DNA of 64,000 nucleotides from Deltaproteobacteria bacterium. GTDB lineage: Bacteria; Myxococcota_A; Polyangia; Polyangiales; JADJMO01. Location of the stretch: positions 186,001 to 250,000 of the forward strand of contig JANYDK010000071.1 of the NCBI GenBank assembly GCA_025363655.1, written 5' to 3'. Shown in pieces: positions 36,185 to 46,480 of this stretch; position 1 is the first letter of the stretch, and the number at the start of each line of letters is the position of its first letter. The notes beneath the pieces were generated by a model, which was given only the letters and a program-made list of their open reading frames with translations, ran no database searches and had not been told where the DNA came from. A program made the position numbers and the translations under genes.

Positions 36185-36212
36185 AGTCGATTCTCATTTT
36201 GAGAGGAGCCTG

Positions 36213-37865
36213 ATGCGCGTCGCCGATCTCGATCTGAGAGAGCTGCTGCAGTTCGAGCCGAAGGGCGGCGTGATGACCTTCGGCGGGCAGCGCACCCTCC
36301 TCTTCGACGCCGTCGCGCTCGGCATTCTACGCAAGGAGTTGATCGCCACGCTCGGCGTCTCGGCGGCGCGCGGGGTGCTCACGCGCTTCGGTTACGTACA
36401 CGGACGACGCACGGCCGAGACGATGCGCGACGCATTTCCCTGGGACGACGAGGGCGAGTGGAAGCGCGCCGGTGCCAAGCTCCACTCGCTCGCGGGGCTG
36501 GTGGTCGCCGAGGTGCCGGAGGCGAAGGCAGCGAGCGATGGACCCTTCGCCGAAGGCAATTGGCACGAGTCCTACGAGGCCGAGCAGCACTTGCTCCACC
36601 TCGGCCAAGCGAGCGAGCCGGTGTGCTGGACGCTGACCGGCTTCGCCAGCGGCTATCTCTCGTTCTGCAACGGACGCGAGATTTACTGCGTGGAAGATCG
36701 CTGTCGAGGAAAGGGCGACGCCGTTTGTCACGTCGTCGGTCGTCCACGCGAAGAGTGGGGCGCGGCCATCGACGGGCACTTGCCCTTCTACCAAACGCAC
36801 TGTCTCGACGCGGCGCTGAGCGAGCTGACCGCCGAGCTGAAGCGCGTCGAGCAGAAGCTGCGTGCCCAGAGGTCAGCCAAGCGCGCGCCCGATCGCGAGG
36901 CAGAGGCGCTCGGGATCATCGCCCAGAGCGCCGGCATGCAGCGCGTGCTCCAACTCTCGCGACGCGTCGCCAAGGTCGATTCGACCGTTCTCATCACCGG
37001 CGAGAGCGGCGCCGGCAAAGAGCGCGTCGCGCACCTCATCCACGTCGAGTCGACGCGCTCGGCGGGACCGTTCATCGCCATCAACTGCGGCGCGGTCCCC
37101 GAGGGTCTCCTCGAGTCGGAGCTCTTCGGGCACGCCAAGGGCGCCTTCACCGGCGCCTCGCAAGATCGCCCCGGGCTCTTCGAAGCGGCCAACGGAGGCA
37201 CGCTTTTTCTCGATGAAATCGGCGAGGTGCCGCCGCCGATGCAGGTGAAGTTGCTGCGGACGCTGCAAGAGCGCGAGGTGCGGCGCGTCGGCGAGAACAA
37301 GAACCGCCACGTCGACGTACGCGTGCTCGCGGCGACCAACCGCGATCTCCTCGCGGAGGTGAACGCGGCGCGGTTTCGGCAGGACTTGTACTATCGCCTC
37401 CGCGTCGTCGAGCTGCGCGTGCCTCCGTTGCGAGAGCGGCGCGACGACATCTTGCTCCTCGCGCGCACCTTCATGAACGAGTCGGCAAGGCGCGCCGGGC
37501 GGAAGATCTCCGGCCTCACGCCGCGCGCCGCCCAGCAGCTCGTGCGCTACGGATGGCCGGGAAATGTACGTGAATTGGAGAACGCGATGGAGCGCGCGGT
37601 GGCGCTCTCGGCGGGGACCTGGCTCGACGTCGAGGACCTGCCGGAAGAGATCGGCGTCGCGCCGCCGAGCACCTATGCGACGGGAGAGATACGGACGCTC
37701 GAAGACATGGAGCGTGAGTACATCGTCGCGGTGCTCGGCGGCGCGGGCGGAAACAAAGCCAAGGCGGCGGAGCTGCTCGGGATCGGGCAGGCGACGCTGT
37801 ATCGGAAATTGAAGGAGATCGAGGTCACGAAGGAGACGAACGAGAAACGAAGGACGAAGAAGTAG
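36213..37865 (+). CDS. XylR/DmpR-type sigma-54-dependent transcriptional activator
   Basis: 550 residues. Sensor part: XylR_N (about 10-105; GGQRTLLFDAVALGILRKELI) followed by a V4R domain (about 110-180; CWTLTGFASGYLSFCNGREIYCVEDRCRGKGDAVCHVVG in pieces, with the Cys pattern that may bind metal). The AAA domain (about 225-460) has Walker A GESGAGKE (263-270), the sigma-54 contact GAFTGA (310-315), and FLDEIGEV. A Fis-type HTH (AAELLGIGQATLYRKLKE) ends the protein. Family members are activated by small aromatic molecules bound to the sensor part. It probably drives the divergent YceI gene. Its ATG follows GAGAGGAG by 4 nt. Confidence 0.95.
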   Translation: MRVADLDLRELLQFEPKGGVMTFGGQRTLLFDAVALGILRKELIATLGVSAARGVLTRFGYVHGRRTAETMRDAFPWDDEGEWKRAGAKLHSLAGLVVAEVPEAKAASDGPFAEGNWHESYEAEQHLLHLGQASEPVCWTLTGFASGYLSFCNGREIYCVEDRCRGKGDAVCHVVGRPREEWGAAIDGHLPFYQTHCLDAALSELTAELKRVEQKLRAQRSAKRAPDREAEALGIIAQSAGMQRVLQLSRRVAKVDSTVLITGESGAGKERVAHLIHVESTRSAGPFIAINCGAVPEGLLESELFGHAKGAFTGASQDRPGLFEAANGGTLFLDEIGEVPPPMQVKLLRTLQEREVRRVGENKNRHVDVRVLAATNRDLLAEVNAARFRQDLYYRLRVVELRVPPLRERRDDILLLARTFMNESARRAGRKISGLTPRAAQQLVRYGWPGNVRELENAMERAVALSAGTWLDVEDLPEEIGVAPPSTYATGEIRTLEDMEREYIVAVLGGAGGNKAKAAELLGIGQATLYRKLKEIEVTKETNEKRRTKK

Positions 37866-39038
37866 TCAGTTCGCCGCGAGGAAGATCTTCTCGACGTACG
37901 ACTTCACCGACGCCGGCGGCTGGTAGAACGTGTACGCGCTGTGCGAGGCGAGGCCGTTGCGACCGCCGAGGAAGTCCCAGATCTGCGAGCGGAGAATCGA
38001 CTTCATGCGCGCGCCGGCGAAGACGACGTGCATGTGGCGGATCTCCGACGAGGGCCAGCCGTTGGAGCCGGGGTTGCGATAGAAGGCGGCAAATCCCAGC
38101 TTGTCGAGCCGTGCCAGGAGCGCGCGCACCTGCGACTCGTTCAAGCCTCTGACGCTGATGTCGGTGGCGGCTGAATAGGCGTGACCGTCGTAGACGCCGT
38201 CCTGCGCATGCGTTCCCGCCGAGGCCGCGGCCGAGCCGATGGTCTGCATGATGCGCGCAGAGGAGATGCCGGCGCAGCGAAGACGGTCGGACGCGATCGG
38301 GTGGAGGCCCCACTTCAACACCGACGCGACGTGCGGGCAGGCCGAGGTCGGTTCGGGCGTGGGAGCCGACTTGCAGTGATCGTCGCTGCCGGCCGCGGCG
38401 ACGACGCAGCCAGAGCCGCAGACGCTGACCACCGACGCGTGACCCGGCCCGCTGCAGCGATAGAGCGTGTTCGGGCTGCCGTAACCGACCTTGTCACCAC
38501 CACAGTAGTCACCGCTTTTTGCCGACGATTCGCAGGTCGGCGGCGGCTTGGGGTTGCAGTAGTCGTCGCTGCCGGCCGCGGCGACCTTGCAACCGTAGGC
38601 GCAGACGCTCGCCAACTTCGCGGCAGTGCTCGGTCCGGTGCATCGATAGAGGCGGCTCGACGAACCGTTCGTCACCTTGTCACCGCCACAGTAAGCGCCG
38701 ACCTTCGCGCTGCCGCTGCAGTGCGGAACGAGGCTGAGGCTCTCGGCGCCGCGATCGTCGGGGGCGAGACCATCGGCGAGGAGCTGCGCGCCGTCGTCGA
38801 GCGTCGACTCGTAGGGGACCACCTCTTCGTCCGCGAGCACCGCCACGAGACCGTCGTCGAAGTCGTCGGCGAGCTGATCGTCCTTCGGGTGCTCGTCGGT
38901 GAGATCGTCCTTCACCTGATCGGTCTCTTGCGGACCTTCGACCGAGCCGACGCAGCCGAGACCGGTCCCGAAAGAGCCGAGAGAGAGAGCGAGCACGAGA
39001 GCAAAACTGGAGGAGGAGGTGCGGAGTTGGGTGGGCAT
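37866..39038 (-). CDS. Lipoprotein with two six-Cys modules and an M15-like peptidase domain
   Basis: 390 residues. Signal peptide with lipobox Cys29 (GTGLGC), an acidic linker to about 100, then two copies of a Cys module (about 106-161 and 168-222) with YCGGDKV, LYRC, C-x3-C and GSDD-x-C. The C-terminal domain (235-365) has H286-x6-D293 and H335-x-H337 in GHAYSAATDISV and EIRHMHVVF, the Zn-ligand arrangement of the M15/hedgehog peptidase fold, which acts on peptidoglycan peptides. The combination suggests a surface-anchored cell-wall enzyme. It converges on the XylR-type gene, whose stop codon it abuts. Confidence 0.78.
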   Translation of the reverse strand: MPTQLRTSSSSFALVLALSLGSFGTGLGCVGSVEGPQETDQVKDDLTDEHPKDDQLADDFDDGLVAVLADEEVVPYESTLDDGAQLLADGLAPDDRGAESLSLVPHCSGSAKVGAYCGGDKVTNGSSSRLYRCTGPSTAAKLASVCAYGCKVAAAGSDDYCNPKPPPTCESSAKSGDYCGGDKVGYGSPNTLYRCSGPGHASVVSVCGSGCVVAAAGSDDHCKSAPTPEPTSACPHVASVLKWGLHPIASDRLRCAGISSARIMQTIGSAAASAGTHAQDGVYDGHAYSAATDISVRGLNESQVRALLARLDKLGFAAFYRNPGSNGWPSSEIRHMHVVFAGARMKSILRSQIWDFLGGRNGLASHSAYTFYQPPASVKSYVEKIFLAAN

Positions 39039-39260
39039 GCCTTCCCCTCAGCAGAGGTCGTGCCGAACCCGCGGGTCACACGAACCACCATGAATTCTCG
39101 ACCTTTCGTCATCGAGAAGACGCTCGCGTTCGGCGTGGCACGATCTCCCGGATCGTTGTCGGTGTCGCATCACGATCTCCGCGATCGTACGGCGCTGAAG
39201 CGTGCGCACACCGGCGCTCACGGGGCGCTCACCCTTGATGGCGTGATATCCTGGGAGTGA

Positions 39261-40757
39261 ATGGCGCCCGACGCCGATCGTTCGCCACGCATGGTCGGAC
39301 GCTACGCACTTCATGGCGAGATCGCCTCGGGTGGGATGGCGACCGTTCACTTCGGCCGTCTCCTCGGACCGGCCGGATTTTCCCGCACCGTGGCGGTGAA
39401 GCGGCTGCACGCGCATCTGGCGAAGGATCCCGAGTTCGTCTCGATGTTCCTCGACGAGGCGCGGCTCGCGGCGCGCATTCGCCATCCGAACGTGGTGCCG
39501 ACGCTCGACGTCGTCTCGACCGAGGGAGAGCTCTTCCTCGTGATGGAGTACGTGCCGGGCGAGTCCCTCTCGAGACTCGTGCGAGCCGCGCACGACGACG
39601 GGACGACGATTCCATTTCCGATCGCCGCCGCCATCGTCGCCGGCGCGCTCCACGGCTTGCACGCGGCCCACGAGGCGACCAACGAACGCGGCGAACCGCT
39701 CGATTTGGTGCACCGCGACGTCTCGCCACAGAACGTCTTGGTCGGCGTCGATGGCGCGGTGCGGGTCCTCGATTTCGGCATCGCCAAGGCGGTCGGACGC
39801 GTGAGCACGACGCGCGATGGACGCCTCAAGGGCAAGCTCGCCTACATGGCACCCGAGCAGCTTCGTCATGGCATCGTCGACCGTCGCACCGACATCTACG
39901 CGGCCGGCGTGGTCCTTTGGGAGCTCCTCGCCGACGCGCGTCTCTTCGAATCCGAGAGCGAAGGCGGGCTCATCACCAAGATCCTCGAGACGCGCATCGA
40001 AGCGCCGGGCAAGCGTCGACGCGACGTTCCTCGAGAGCTCGACGAGCTGACGATGCGCGCGCTCGCGAAAAATCCGGGCGATCGCTTCGGCACCGCGCGG
40101 CAGATGGCGCGGGCGATCGAGTCGGCCATCGCCTGCGCGAGCCCGAGCCAGGTCGGCGAGTGGCTCGAACGAATCGCCTTCGATTCGCTCGAAGGACGCG
40201 CGCGCGTCGTCTCGGCGATCGAGAGCGGCGAGATGACCGCGAGCGAATCGACGACGGCGCCGATCGTCGCTGCGGCACCTGCCGCCGAGGCCGACACGAC
40301 CATCGAGGCGATGCCGAGCCACGCCGAGCCACGATCATCCAGGAAATCGTGGGTCGCCCTCGCCTTCGTGGCCGGGCTCGCGGTCGCGGGTCTGGCGGTG
40401 CTCGGCGTGCGCGCGCTCGGGAGGAACGACGTCTCCGATCGTTCGACGTCGGGCGCTTCCGGCACCACCACCCACGCCGCGACGACCTCGGCCTCGCCGA
40501 CGATCGACACCACGACGAGCGCGAGCGCGAGCACGACGACGAGCGCGTCGGCGAGCGTGACGACCACCATCCTCGCGTCCGTCGCGCCTCGTCCCTCGAT
40601 GCCACCCCCGAAGACCGTCCACGCAACGACCATCCACGCAACGACGATCCCGAAGGCGACGGCCACGGCGACCGCGACGGCGCCGTGCACGGTGAAATCG
40701 TACGTCGATGCCGCGGGTGTGAAACACTACGTCAACGACTGTTCGAAGAAGCCGTGA
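39261..40757 (+). CDS. Transmembrane Ser/Thr protein kinase
   Basis: 498 residues. Kinase domain at 14-280: GEIASGGMATVHFG loop, VAVKRLHAHL, VMEYVPG, LVHRDVSPQNVL catalytic loop, VLDFGIAKA, GKLAYMAPEQL, then a short linker. A single transmembrane helix at about 365-388 (WVALAFVAGLAVAGLAVLGV) is followed by a Ser/Thr/Ala-rich extracytoplasmic segment and a terminal Cys-containing motif (CTVKSYVDAAGVKHYVNDC), common in Polyangiales kinases. HRDVSPQN (rather than HRDLKPEN) is typical of the same group. Its stop overlaps the next gene's start (TGATG), so the two are coupled. Confidence 0.95.
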   Translation: MAPDADRSPRMVGRYALHGEIASGGMATVHFGRLLGPAGFSRTVAVKRLHAHLAKDPEFVSMFLDEARLAARIRHPNVVPTLDVVSTEGELFLVMEYVPGESLSRLVRAAHDDGTTIPFPIAAAIVAGALHGLHAAHEATNERGEPLDLVHRDVSPQNVLVGVDGAVRVLDFGIAKAVGRVSTTRDGRLKGKLAYMAPEQLRHGIVDRRTDIYAAGVVLWELLADARLFESESEGGLITKILETRIEAPGKRRRDVPRELDELTMRALAKNPGDRFGTARQMARAIESAIACASPSQVGEWLERIAFDSLEGRARVVSAIESGEMTASESTTAPIVAAAPAAEADTTIEAMPSHAEPRSSRKSWVALAFVAGLAVAGLAVLGVRALGRNDVSDRSTSGASGTTTHAATTSASPTIDTTTSASASTTTSASASVTTTILASVAPRPSMPPPKTVHATTIHATTIPKATATATATAPCTVKSYVDAAGVKHYVNDCSKKP

Positions 40758-41557
40758 TGCGAATTCGCCTTCCGCTGCCGCTGATTCTACCTCTCGCCGC
40801 CTTCTCGCTGGTGCAGCTCTGCACGCTCTCGGCGCGCGCGACGCCCGAAGCGTGCTTCGAGGCCGCCGTCGATGGGCAAAAGCTGCGCGACGCGGGACAG
40901 CTCCTCGCGGCGCGCGAACAGTTCATCGCCTGCGCCAAGAGCACGTGCCCGGAAGAAGTGCAGAAGGACTGCACGCGTTGGCTGAGCGAGCTCGACGTGA
41001 CGCTCCCCACGGTCGTCTTCGGCGCGCGCGACGCCGACGGAAACGATTTGCTCGACGTCCACGTCTCGGTCGACAGCATGGCCACCACCGGTACCGCCGC
41101 AGGGAAGCCCGTTCCGCTCGATCCTGGCGCGCACCTCGTGAGGTTCGATCGCGAGGGCTCGGCGCCCGTGGAGCAGTCCTTGGTGGTGCGCGCGGGCGAG
41201 AAAAACCGCGTGATCATCGCGACGTTCACGGATGTGCCCTCCTCGCGGATTCCGACGGAGAGTTGGATCTTCGCCGGCGTCGGCGTCGTCGGGCTCAGCG
41301 TCTTCGGCGTCTTCGGTGCCCGCGGTCTCTCGGACTACCACCACTACGGCTGCGATCAGGGTTGCAACGCCAGCGACAAGAGCAAGGTCGACACTCAGTT
41401 CCGCGTCGCCGACATCGGCCTCGCGATCGGCGCATCGGCGCTCGTCGCCGCGACCGTCATTTGGCTGGTGCGCCCGAGCAACGACAAGGCGTCGGTCGGG
41501 CTCGCGCTCACGCCCTCGACCCAGGGCGGCTTCAGCGAGCTCAAAGTGAGTTTTTGA
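40757..41557 (+). CDS. Exported PEGA-like protein coupled to the kinase
   Basis: 266 residues. N-terminal signal peptide (about 1-29, cleavage after SARA), then a Cys-containing helical segment typical of these proteins (CFEAAVDGQKLRDAGQLLAAREQFIACAKSTCPEEVQKDC in pieces), a PEGA-like beta domain (VVFGARDADGNDLLDVHVSVD ... DPGAHLVRFDREG) and two C-terminal hydrophobic segments (about 160-185 and 215-240). Such proteins regularly accompany transmembrane kinases in myxobacteria; their role is unknown but a sensory partnership is likely. The ATG shares its A with the kinase stop codon, so translation is coupled. Confidence 0.85.
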   Translation: MRIRLPLPLILPLAAFSLVQLCTLSARATPEACFEAAVDGQKLRDAGQLLAAREQFIACAKSTCPEEVQKDCTRWLSELDVTLPTVVFGARDADGNDLLDVHVSVDSMATTGTAAGKPVPLDPGAHLVRFDREGSAPVEQSLVVRAGEKNRVIIATFTDVPSSRIPTESWIFAGVGVVGLSVFGVFGARGLSDYHHYGCDQGCNASDKSKVDTQFRVADIGLAIGASALVAATVIWLVRPSNDKASVGLALTPSTQGGFSELKVSF

Positions 41558-41570
41558 CCCTATTTTCAGG

Positions 41571-42929
<1,359 letters not shown>

Positions 42930-42969
42930 ACCGTGATTCTAGCATGCGTCCGCGATACCCTCGTTCGGC

Positions 42970-43335
42970 ATGCGTGCGCTCGTCGTGGTCCTCGGCCCCC
43001 TCATCGCCCTCGTCGGCTTCGCCGGATGCGAGCTCGCGTATCCGACGCACGAGGCGGAAGGGGCCTCCGGTGATGCGGCCGACACCAGTGAACTGCGTGA
43101 CGCGGGCGACACCTCCGATGCGAGAGATGCGCGCACCGATGGTGACGGCGACACCAGCGTCGTCATTCCCGGCAAGTGCAAACCGCCGGGGCTCTATTGC
43201 GGGAACGACAAGATTCCTGGGGATCCGAACGTTTTGTACAAGTGCGTGGCGGATGCCGATGCGGTGGTGAGTGAGAGGTGCGAAGCCGGGTGCGAGGTGG
43301 CGCCGCCGGGGTTCGACGATGATTGCGTGAGGTGA
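42970..43335 (+). CDS. Small lipoprotein with one six-Cys module
   Basis: 121 residues. Signal MRALVVVLGPLIALVGFAGC with lipobox Cys20, an acidic Asp/Ser/Thr linker to about residue 70, then one copy of the Cys module found twice in the M15-like lipoprotein at 37866: YCGNDKI, LYKC, C-x3-C, FDDDC. The module is therefore a shared surface domain. It is divergent from the FHA activator (41-nt gap) and close to it, so it may be a target, but there is no visible sigma-54 promoter. The ATG at 42970 is the start giving a signal peptide. Confidence 0.75.
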   Translation: MRALVVVLGPLIALVGFAGCELAYPTHEAEGASGDAADTSELRDAGDTSDARDARTDGDGDTSVVIPGKCKPPGLYCGNDKIPGDPNVLYKCVADADAVVSERCEAGCEVAPPGFDDDCVR

Positions 43336-43375
43336 GGAACGAGATGAGGCTGAGGAATCGTCGGCCGTCCGGCCC

Positions 43376-44488
43376 CTACGGCGTGGCGAACGGCCCCCGT
43401 AGAACTGCGATCACTGCCACATCATCTCTCTGCCCATCTGCCCAAGCGATGGCATCCTCGCTGGCTGCCAATGCGGCGACCTTGCCCACGTGCCGTAGCA
43501 CCTGCGGGTCGCCATTCGGCACCATCCGCCTCAGATCTCCAGCCTTGTCGACCCAAACGAGCGCTCGCCCGCTCCATGCGAGCAGCACGATGTCGCTGTC
43601 GGTCCGGACGAGGTCTTTCGTCGTGCCCGCGCCGTCGACCTGATAAATGTGCCGGCGCGGCGCTCCGAAGTCGATGTAGTCCTCGAGCGCGAGCTTCATC
43701 TGTTCGGGAATCGGGATGGAGTCGCTGCTCGCCACGAACGCCGTGCCGTCAGGACCCGCCAAGAGCTCGCCCATGTTTCCTGCCAAGAGAACGTACTTGC
43801 TGGGACCGCCCGCGAGAGGAGTCGCAGACAGATCGACGCCGCCGAAGCCGACCGAGAAGACGAAGTCTCCGCTGACGGTAAAATCGCGGAAACCTGTCAC
43901 TGAAGGCAGTGTGGCGATGGGACCACCGCCGACACGACGCCAGTGAATGCGAGGGCGGTAGATGTCCTCGTCCTCCATCGCGCCGAAGATTGCGGTCTTG
44001 TCGACCTCGGTGACCCAGAAGATGCGATCTCCCGCGACCACAGGCAGTCCGGGCATCGGCTGCGCGTCGGCGACGGTCACCGCATCGGCGCCGTACGTGC
44101 GCATCCATACTTTGCCCGGTCCGGTGCGCGACGACAGCGTGTAGGCGACGCCGTCGTCGCGTGCGGCGATCATCACGTGGAGGTCGCTCGGCGGTTCGAG
44201 TTGGCTCGGCGGCCCGTCGTCGTCGATCGACGCCACCTCCAGGCCCATCCCGAGGTCACGAGTCCAGTAGAGGTATCGGCCGCTGAGGGCCATCAACCCG
44301 ACGCGTCCTTGGGAGAAGAGAAAGCGCGGCGCGGAGAGGGGAGGACTGGGGGCGACGACGCTTTGGGATGTCACGGCGGGAGGCTTTTTCGAAGACTGCG
44401 CTGGAGCGCTGGTAGTCGCCGACGGTTGCTCACGACATCCGAGGAGGGCGAGAACGAGGAGGAGAGTGGCTGGATGCAGAAGCCTCAT
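43376..44488 (-). CDS. Hypothetical propeller-type lipoprotein
   Basis: 370 residues. The ATG at 44488 gives MRLLHPATLLLVLALLGC, a lipoprotein signal with Cys18; the longer upstream frame hides this signal. After a Ser/Thr/Pro linker (about 20-55), repeated strands such as RYLYWTRDLGMG, GDRIFWVTEVD, FVFSVGFGGVD, GRALVWVDKAG and DAIAWADGQRD suggest a beta-propeller, in which W-T/V-D follows each blade's third strand. I do not recognise the family. It is the last gene of an operon with the hypothetical protein at 44491 (2-nt gap) and the Cys-repeat gene at 45018. Confidence 0.72.
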   Translation of the reverse strand: MRLLHPATLLLVLALLGCREQPSATTSAPAQSSKKPPAVTSQSVVAPSPPLSAPRFLFSQGRVGLMALSGRYLYWTRDLGMGLEVASIDDDGPPSQLEPPSDLHVMIAARDDGVAYTLSSRTGPGKVWMRTYGADAVTVADAQPMPGLPVVAGDRIFWVTEVDKTAIFGAMEDEDIYRPRIHWRRVGGGPIATLPSVTGFRDFTVSGDFVFSVGFGGVDLSATPLAGGPSKYVLLAGNMGELLAGPDGTAFVASSDSIPIPEQMKLALEDYIDFGAPRRHIYQVDGAGTTKDLVRTDSDIVLLAWSGRALVWVDKAGDLRRMVPNGDPQVLRHVGKVAALAASEDAIAWADGQRDDVAVIAVLRGPFATP

Positions 44489-44490
44489 GG

Positions 44491-45006
44491 TCACGCCGGC
44501 TTCCTCGGCCAGGCTCCACGCTTTGCCGCCACCTCCCGGAGCCGACCGGTGCCATCGAGGTAGACGGATTCGATGGGGGCGAGGAGAGGCGCGGTCGGAA
44601 ACTGCCTGACTTTCATCAGCGGTCGCCAAAAGGCCAACTCGAGTCCCAGAAAGACGATGGAGCAAGGAAATTCCGGATCGCCTAGATCGGGACTGTCGTC
44701 CGCCGACACCAGGTCGAGAATCTCATGAGCGGGCCGACCAAAGACATCTACGCCTCGATAGAGCACGACCATCGCTCCAGTTCGAGCTTCCACACCGCAG
44801 ATGCGTTCGGCGCGATCGACTTCCACGAGAAGTGATGGCTCCGACCACAAGAGGGTTCGCTCGATTCGCTTTCCCGGACGGCTCGGCCGCTCCAATCTCG
44901 GCTGGCCGAACAGCCCCACACACTCGGACGCGAGCATTCCGAGCCGGATTTCTCCTACTCCGTCGTGCGGTCGAATCTCGCGAGGTGTCAGCGCGCCAGC
45001 GGACAT
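44491..45006 (-). CDS. Hypothetical protein, possible partner of the Cys-repeat protein
   Basis: 171 residues, cytoplasmic, no signal. The N-terminal GVGEIRLGMLASECVGLFGQP resembles the short segment at the start of several small proteins found next to RHS- or polymorphic-toxin-like genes, but I cannot assign a family. The rest is beta-rich with ERTLLWSEPSLLVEVD and IVFLGLELAFWRPL. It lies 11 nt downstream of the frame-disrupted Cys-repeat gene and 2 nt upstream of the propeller lipoprotein. Because it follows a secreted RHS-like protein, an immunity role is possible but unsupported by sequence. Confidence 0.6.
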   Translation of the reverse strand: MSAGALTPREIRPHDGVGEIRLGMLASECVGLFGQPRLERPSRPGKRIERTLLWSEPSLLVEVDRAERICGVEARTGAMVVLYRGVDVFGRPAHEILDLVSADDSPDLGDPEFPCSIVFLGLELAFWRPLMKVRQFPTAPLLAPIESVYLDGTGRLREVAAKRGAWPRKPA

Positions 45007-45017
45007 TCAATGCATTC

Positions 45018-45863
45018 CTAGCTGAATTGCGGCAACGGTGCTCGTATAGGCCGATAGTTGTGCGATACCGGCATCGTACTTGCTCCCAGCAACTCTACGA
45101 AGATCGTCGATGTCTCGCTGCTGCGCTTCCTTGAAGCGTCCGCCTTGATGAGCGCGACCTGCTCTGCGCGATATTCGGCTGCATCGTCTGATTTTCCCCA
45201 GCTCGCCGTGAGTCGGTGCTCATCGATCGTGAGTACCACCGTCGGAGCTCGCCCATACGTCAGCTTGATCCCCGACAGCTCAATCGCCTCCGCCGACGGC
45301 ATGTGATGCCGCTCTTCCTTTCCGGTGTCCACACAAAGCCGGTTGTAGGGGCCACCCTGCAGGGTCGTAATGCAAATTTCGGCGCTGGTCGGCGCGAGAT
45401 CGAGGAAGCGCAAGCACGGCACACCGATGGTCGCGCGCGGAACGCACAAGCCGGAGGCGCCGCACTCTTCGTCGTGACCGCAACGGAGATCGGTCCACAG
45501 CGCGCGTGCTTCGCGCAGCTGACAGCGCGGACCGAGGACCGGCAAGACGTAGTCGTGGGCCTGAAAACCCGTCGACGAATCGTAGACGCCGTCGGTCCAC
45601 GACGCCGGAAAGAGCGGATCGAGCGGCAGAGCAGGATCAGTCGGCATGAGCCCGCTGACGGCAGCGCAGCTTTGATCCCACCAGGTGACCCTCTGCAACT
45701 GACCGCAGAAGCGGATCCCGGCAGCGTCTTCGTCGGGGGTGACGCGGCGGTGAAAATTGTAGGGCGCGGCCGCAGTGGCGACGTTCGAGCCATCGAAGCC
45801 GTAGAGGGGGCTGTTCAAGTCGGGGACGTCCTCGACACCGAGGTTCGACTCCGTCTCGAGCAC
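45018..45863 (-). CDS. C-terminal half of a frame-disrupted Cys-repeat surface protein
   Basis: 281 residues from the GTG at 45863. The domain has several Cys (CGHDEECGASGLC, RFCGQLQR, LCVDTG) and sequence VETE-like LETESNLGVEDVPDLNSPLYGFDG. No known family. The frame can be read upstream of the GTG as PFKEHVIDGACV, which fits a continuing protein but is cut by TGA. A single base inserted near 45893-45898 would join it to the N-terminal Cys-repeat frame (45815-46480) to give one protein of about 487 residues. No ribosome binding site precedes the GTG, so independent translation is doubtful. The hypothetical gene at 44491 follows after 11 nt. Confidence 0.55.
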   Translation of the reverse strand: MLETESNLGVEDVPDLNSPLYGFDGSNVATAAAPYNFHRRVTPDEDAAGIRFCGQLQRVTWWDQSCAAVSGLMPTDPALPLDPLFPASWTDGVYDSSTGFQAHDYVLPVLGPRCQLREARALWTDLRCGHDEECGASGLCVPRATIGVPCLRFLDLAPTSAEICITTLQGGPYNRLCVDTGKEERHHMPSAEAIELSGIKLTYGRAPTVVLTIDEHRLTASWGKSDDAAEYRAEQVALIKADASRKRSSETSTIFVELLGASTMPVSHNYRPIRAPLPQFS

Positions 45864-46480
45864 GCACGCTCCGTCGATGACGTGCTCCTTGAACGGTCAC
45901 TGATGACTGCAGGCGCGCCAGCGACGCAGGTTGCCGTCTTGCTGCAGACCTCGACGCCATTGCACGCGTTGGCGTCCGGACAGGGCGTGCCGGTGGCCAC
46001 CGCGGTGTGCTTCACGCCCGTGACCGGATCGCAGCTGTCGGCGGTGCAGACGTTGTTGTCGTTCACCACCAGCGCGGTACCGGCGACGCATTTCGCCGAG
46101 GAATTGCACGTCTCGGTGCCGTTGCAGACGTTGCTGTCGGCGCACGACGTCCCCGTCTTCACTGCGGTATGCTTGATGCCGCCGCTGGTCGTACAGGAGT
46201 CGACCGTGCATGGATTGCCGTCGTCGAGGGCGGGAGCGTTGGAAACGCACGTCGCCGTCGCGTTGCACGTCTCGGCATCGTTGCAGGGATTGCTGTCGCT
46301 GCACGGCGTCCCACTCGCCGCGGCCTTGTGCGTGCAAACACCGCCAACGATGGCGTCGACCGTGCACGGATTGGTGTCGGTGCAAGTCGCGGCCTCGGCC
46401 TCGGACGCAGTGCCGGTCACGACGAGGCCCGCCAGACCCGCGAGGGAAGCGAGGAAAAAGCCAGAGACGCGAGCCTTCAT
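45815..46480 (-). CDS. N-terminal half of the same gene: secreted Cys-rich repeat protein
   Basis: 222 codons from ATG 46480. A signal peptide (MKARVSGFFLASLAGLAGLV, cleavage near ASEAEA) is followed by three repeats of about 45 residues of the type DGNPCTVDSC-TTGG..H-x-G-T-x-C-x-D-x-NVCNGTETCN, known from RHS and other secreted myxobacterial proteins. The frame shifts out of this repeat at about residue 194 and ends at 45815 after a low-quality tail (SRSTSSTERACSRRSRTS). This is what a one-base deletion would produce; the tail has no protein-like features. Confidence 0.6.
   Translation of the reverse strand: MKARVSGFFLASLAGLAGLVVTGTASEAEAATCTDTNPCTVDAIVGGVCTHKAAASGTPCSDSNPCNDAETCNATATCVSNAPALDDGNPCTVDSCTTSGGIKHTAVKTGTSCADSNVCNGTETCNSSAKCVAGTALVVNDNNVCTADSCDPVTGVKHTAVATGTPCPDANACNGVEVCSKTATCVAGAPAVISDRSRSTSSTERACSRRSRTSVSRTSPT

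Noticed and set aside
39257-40756. Long second frame across the kinase gene, Arg-rich
   Set aside because: Only its last part (from 40757) is a gene; the upstream part is the +1 shadow of the kinase and full of Arg/Ala.
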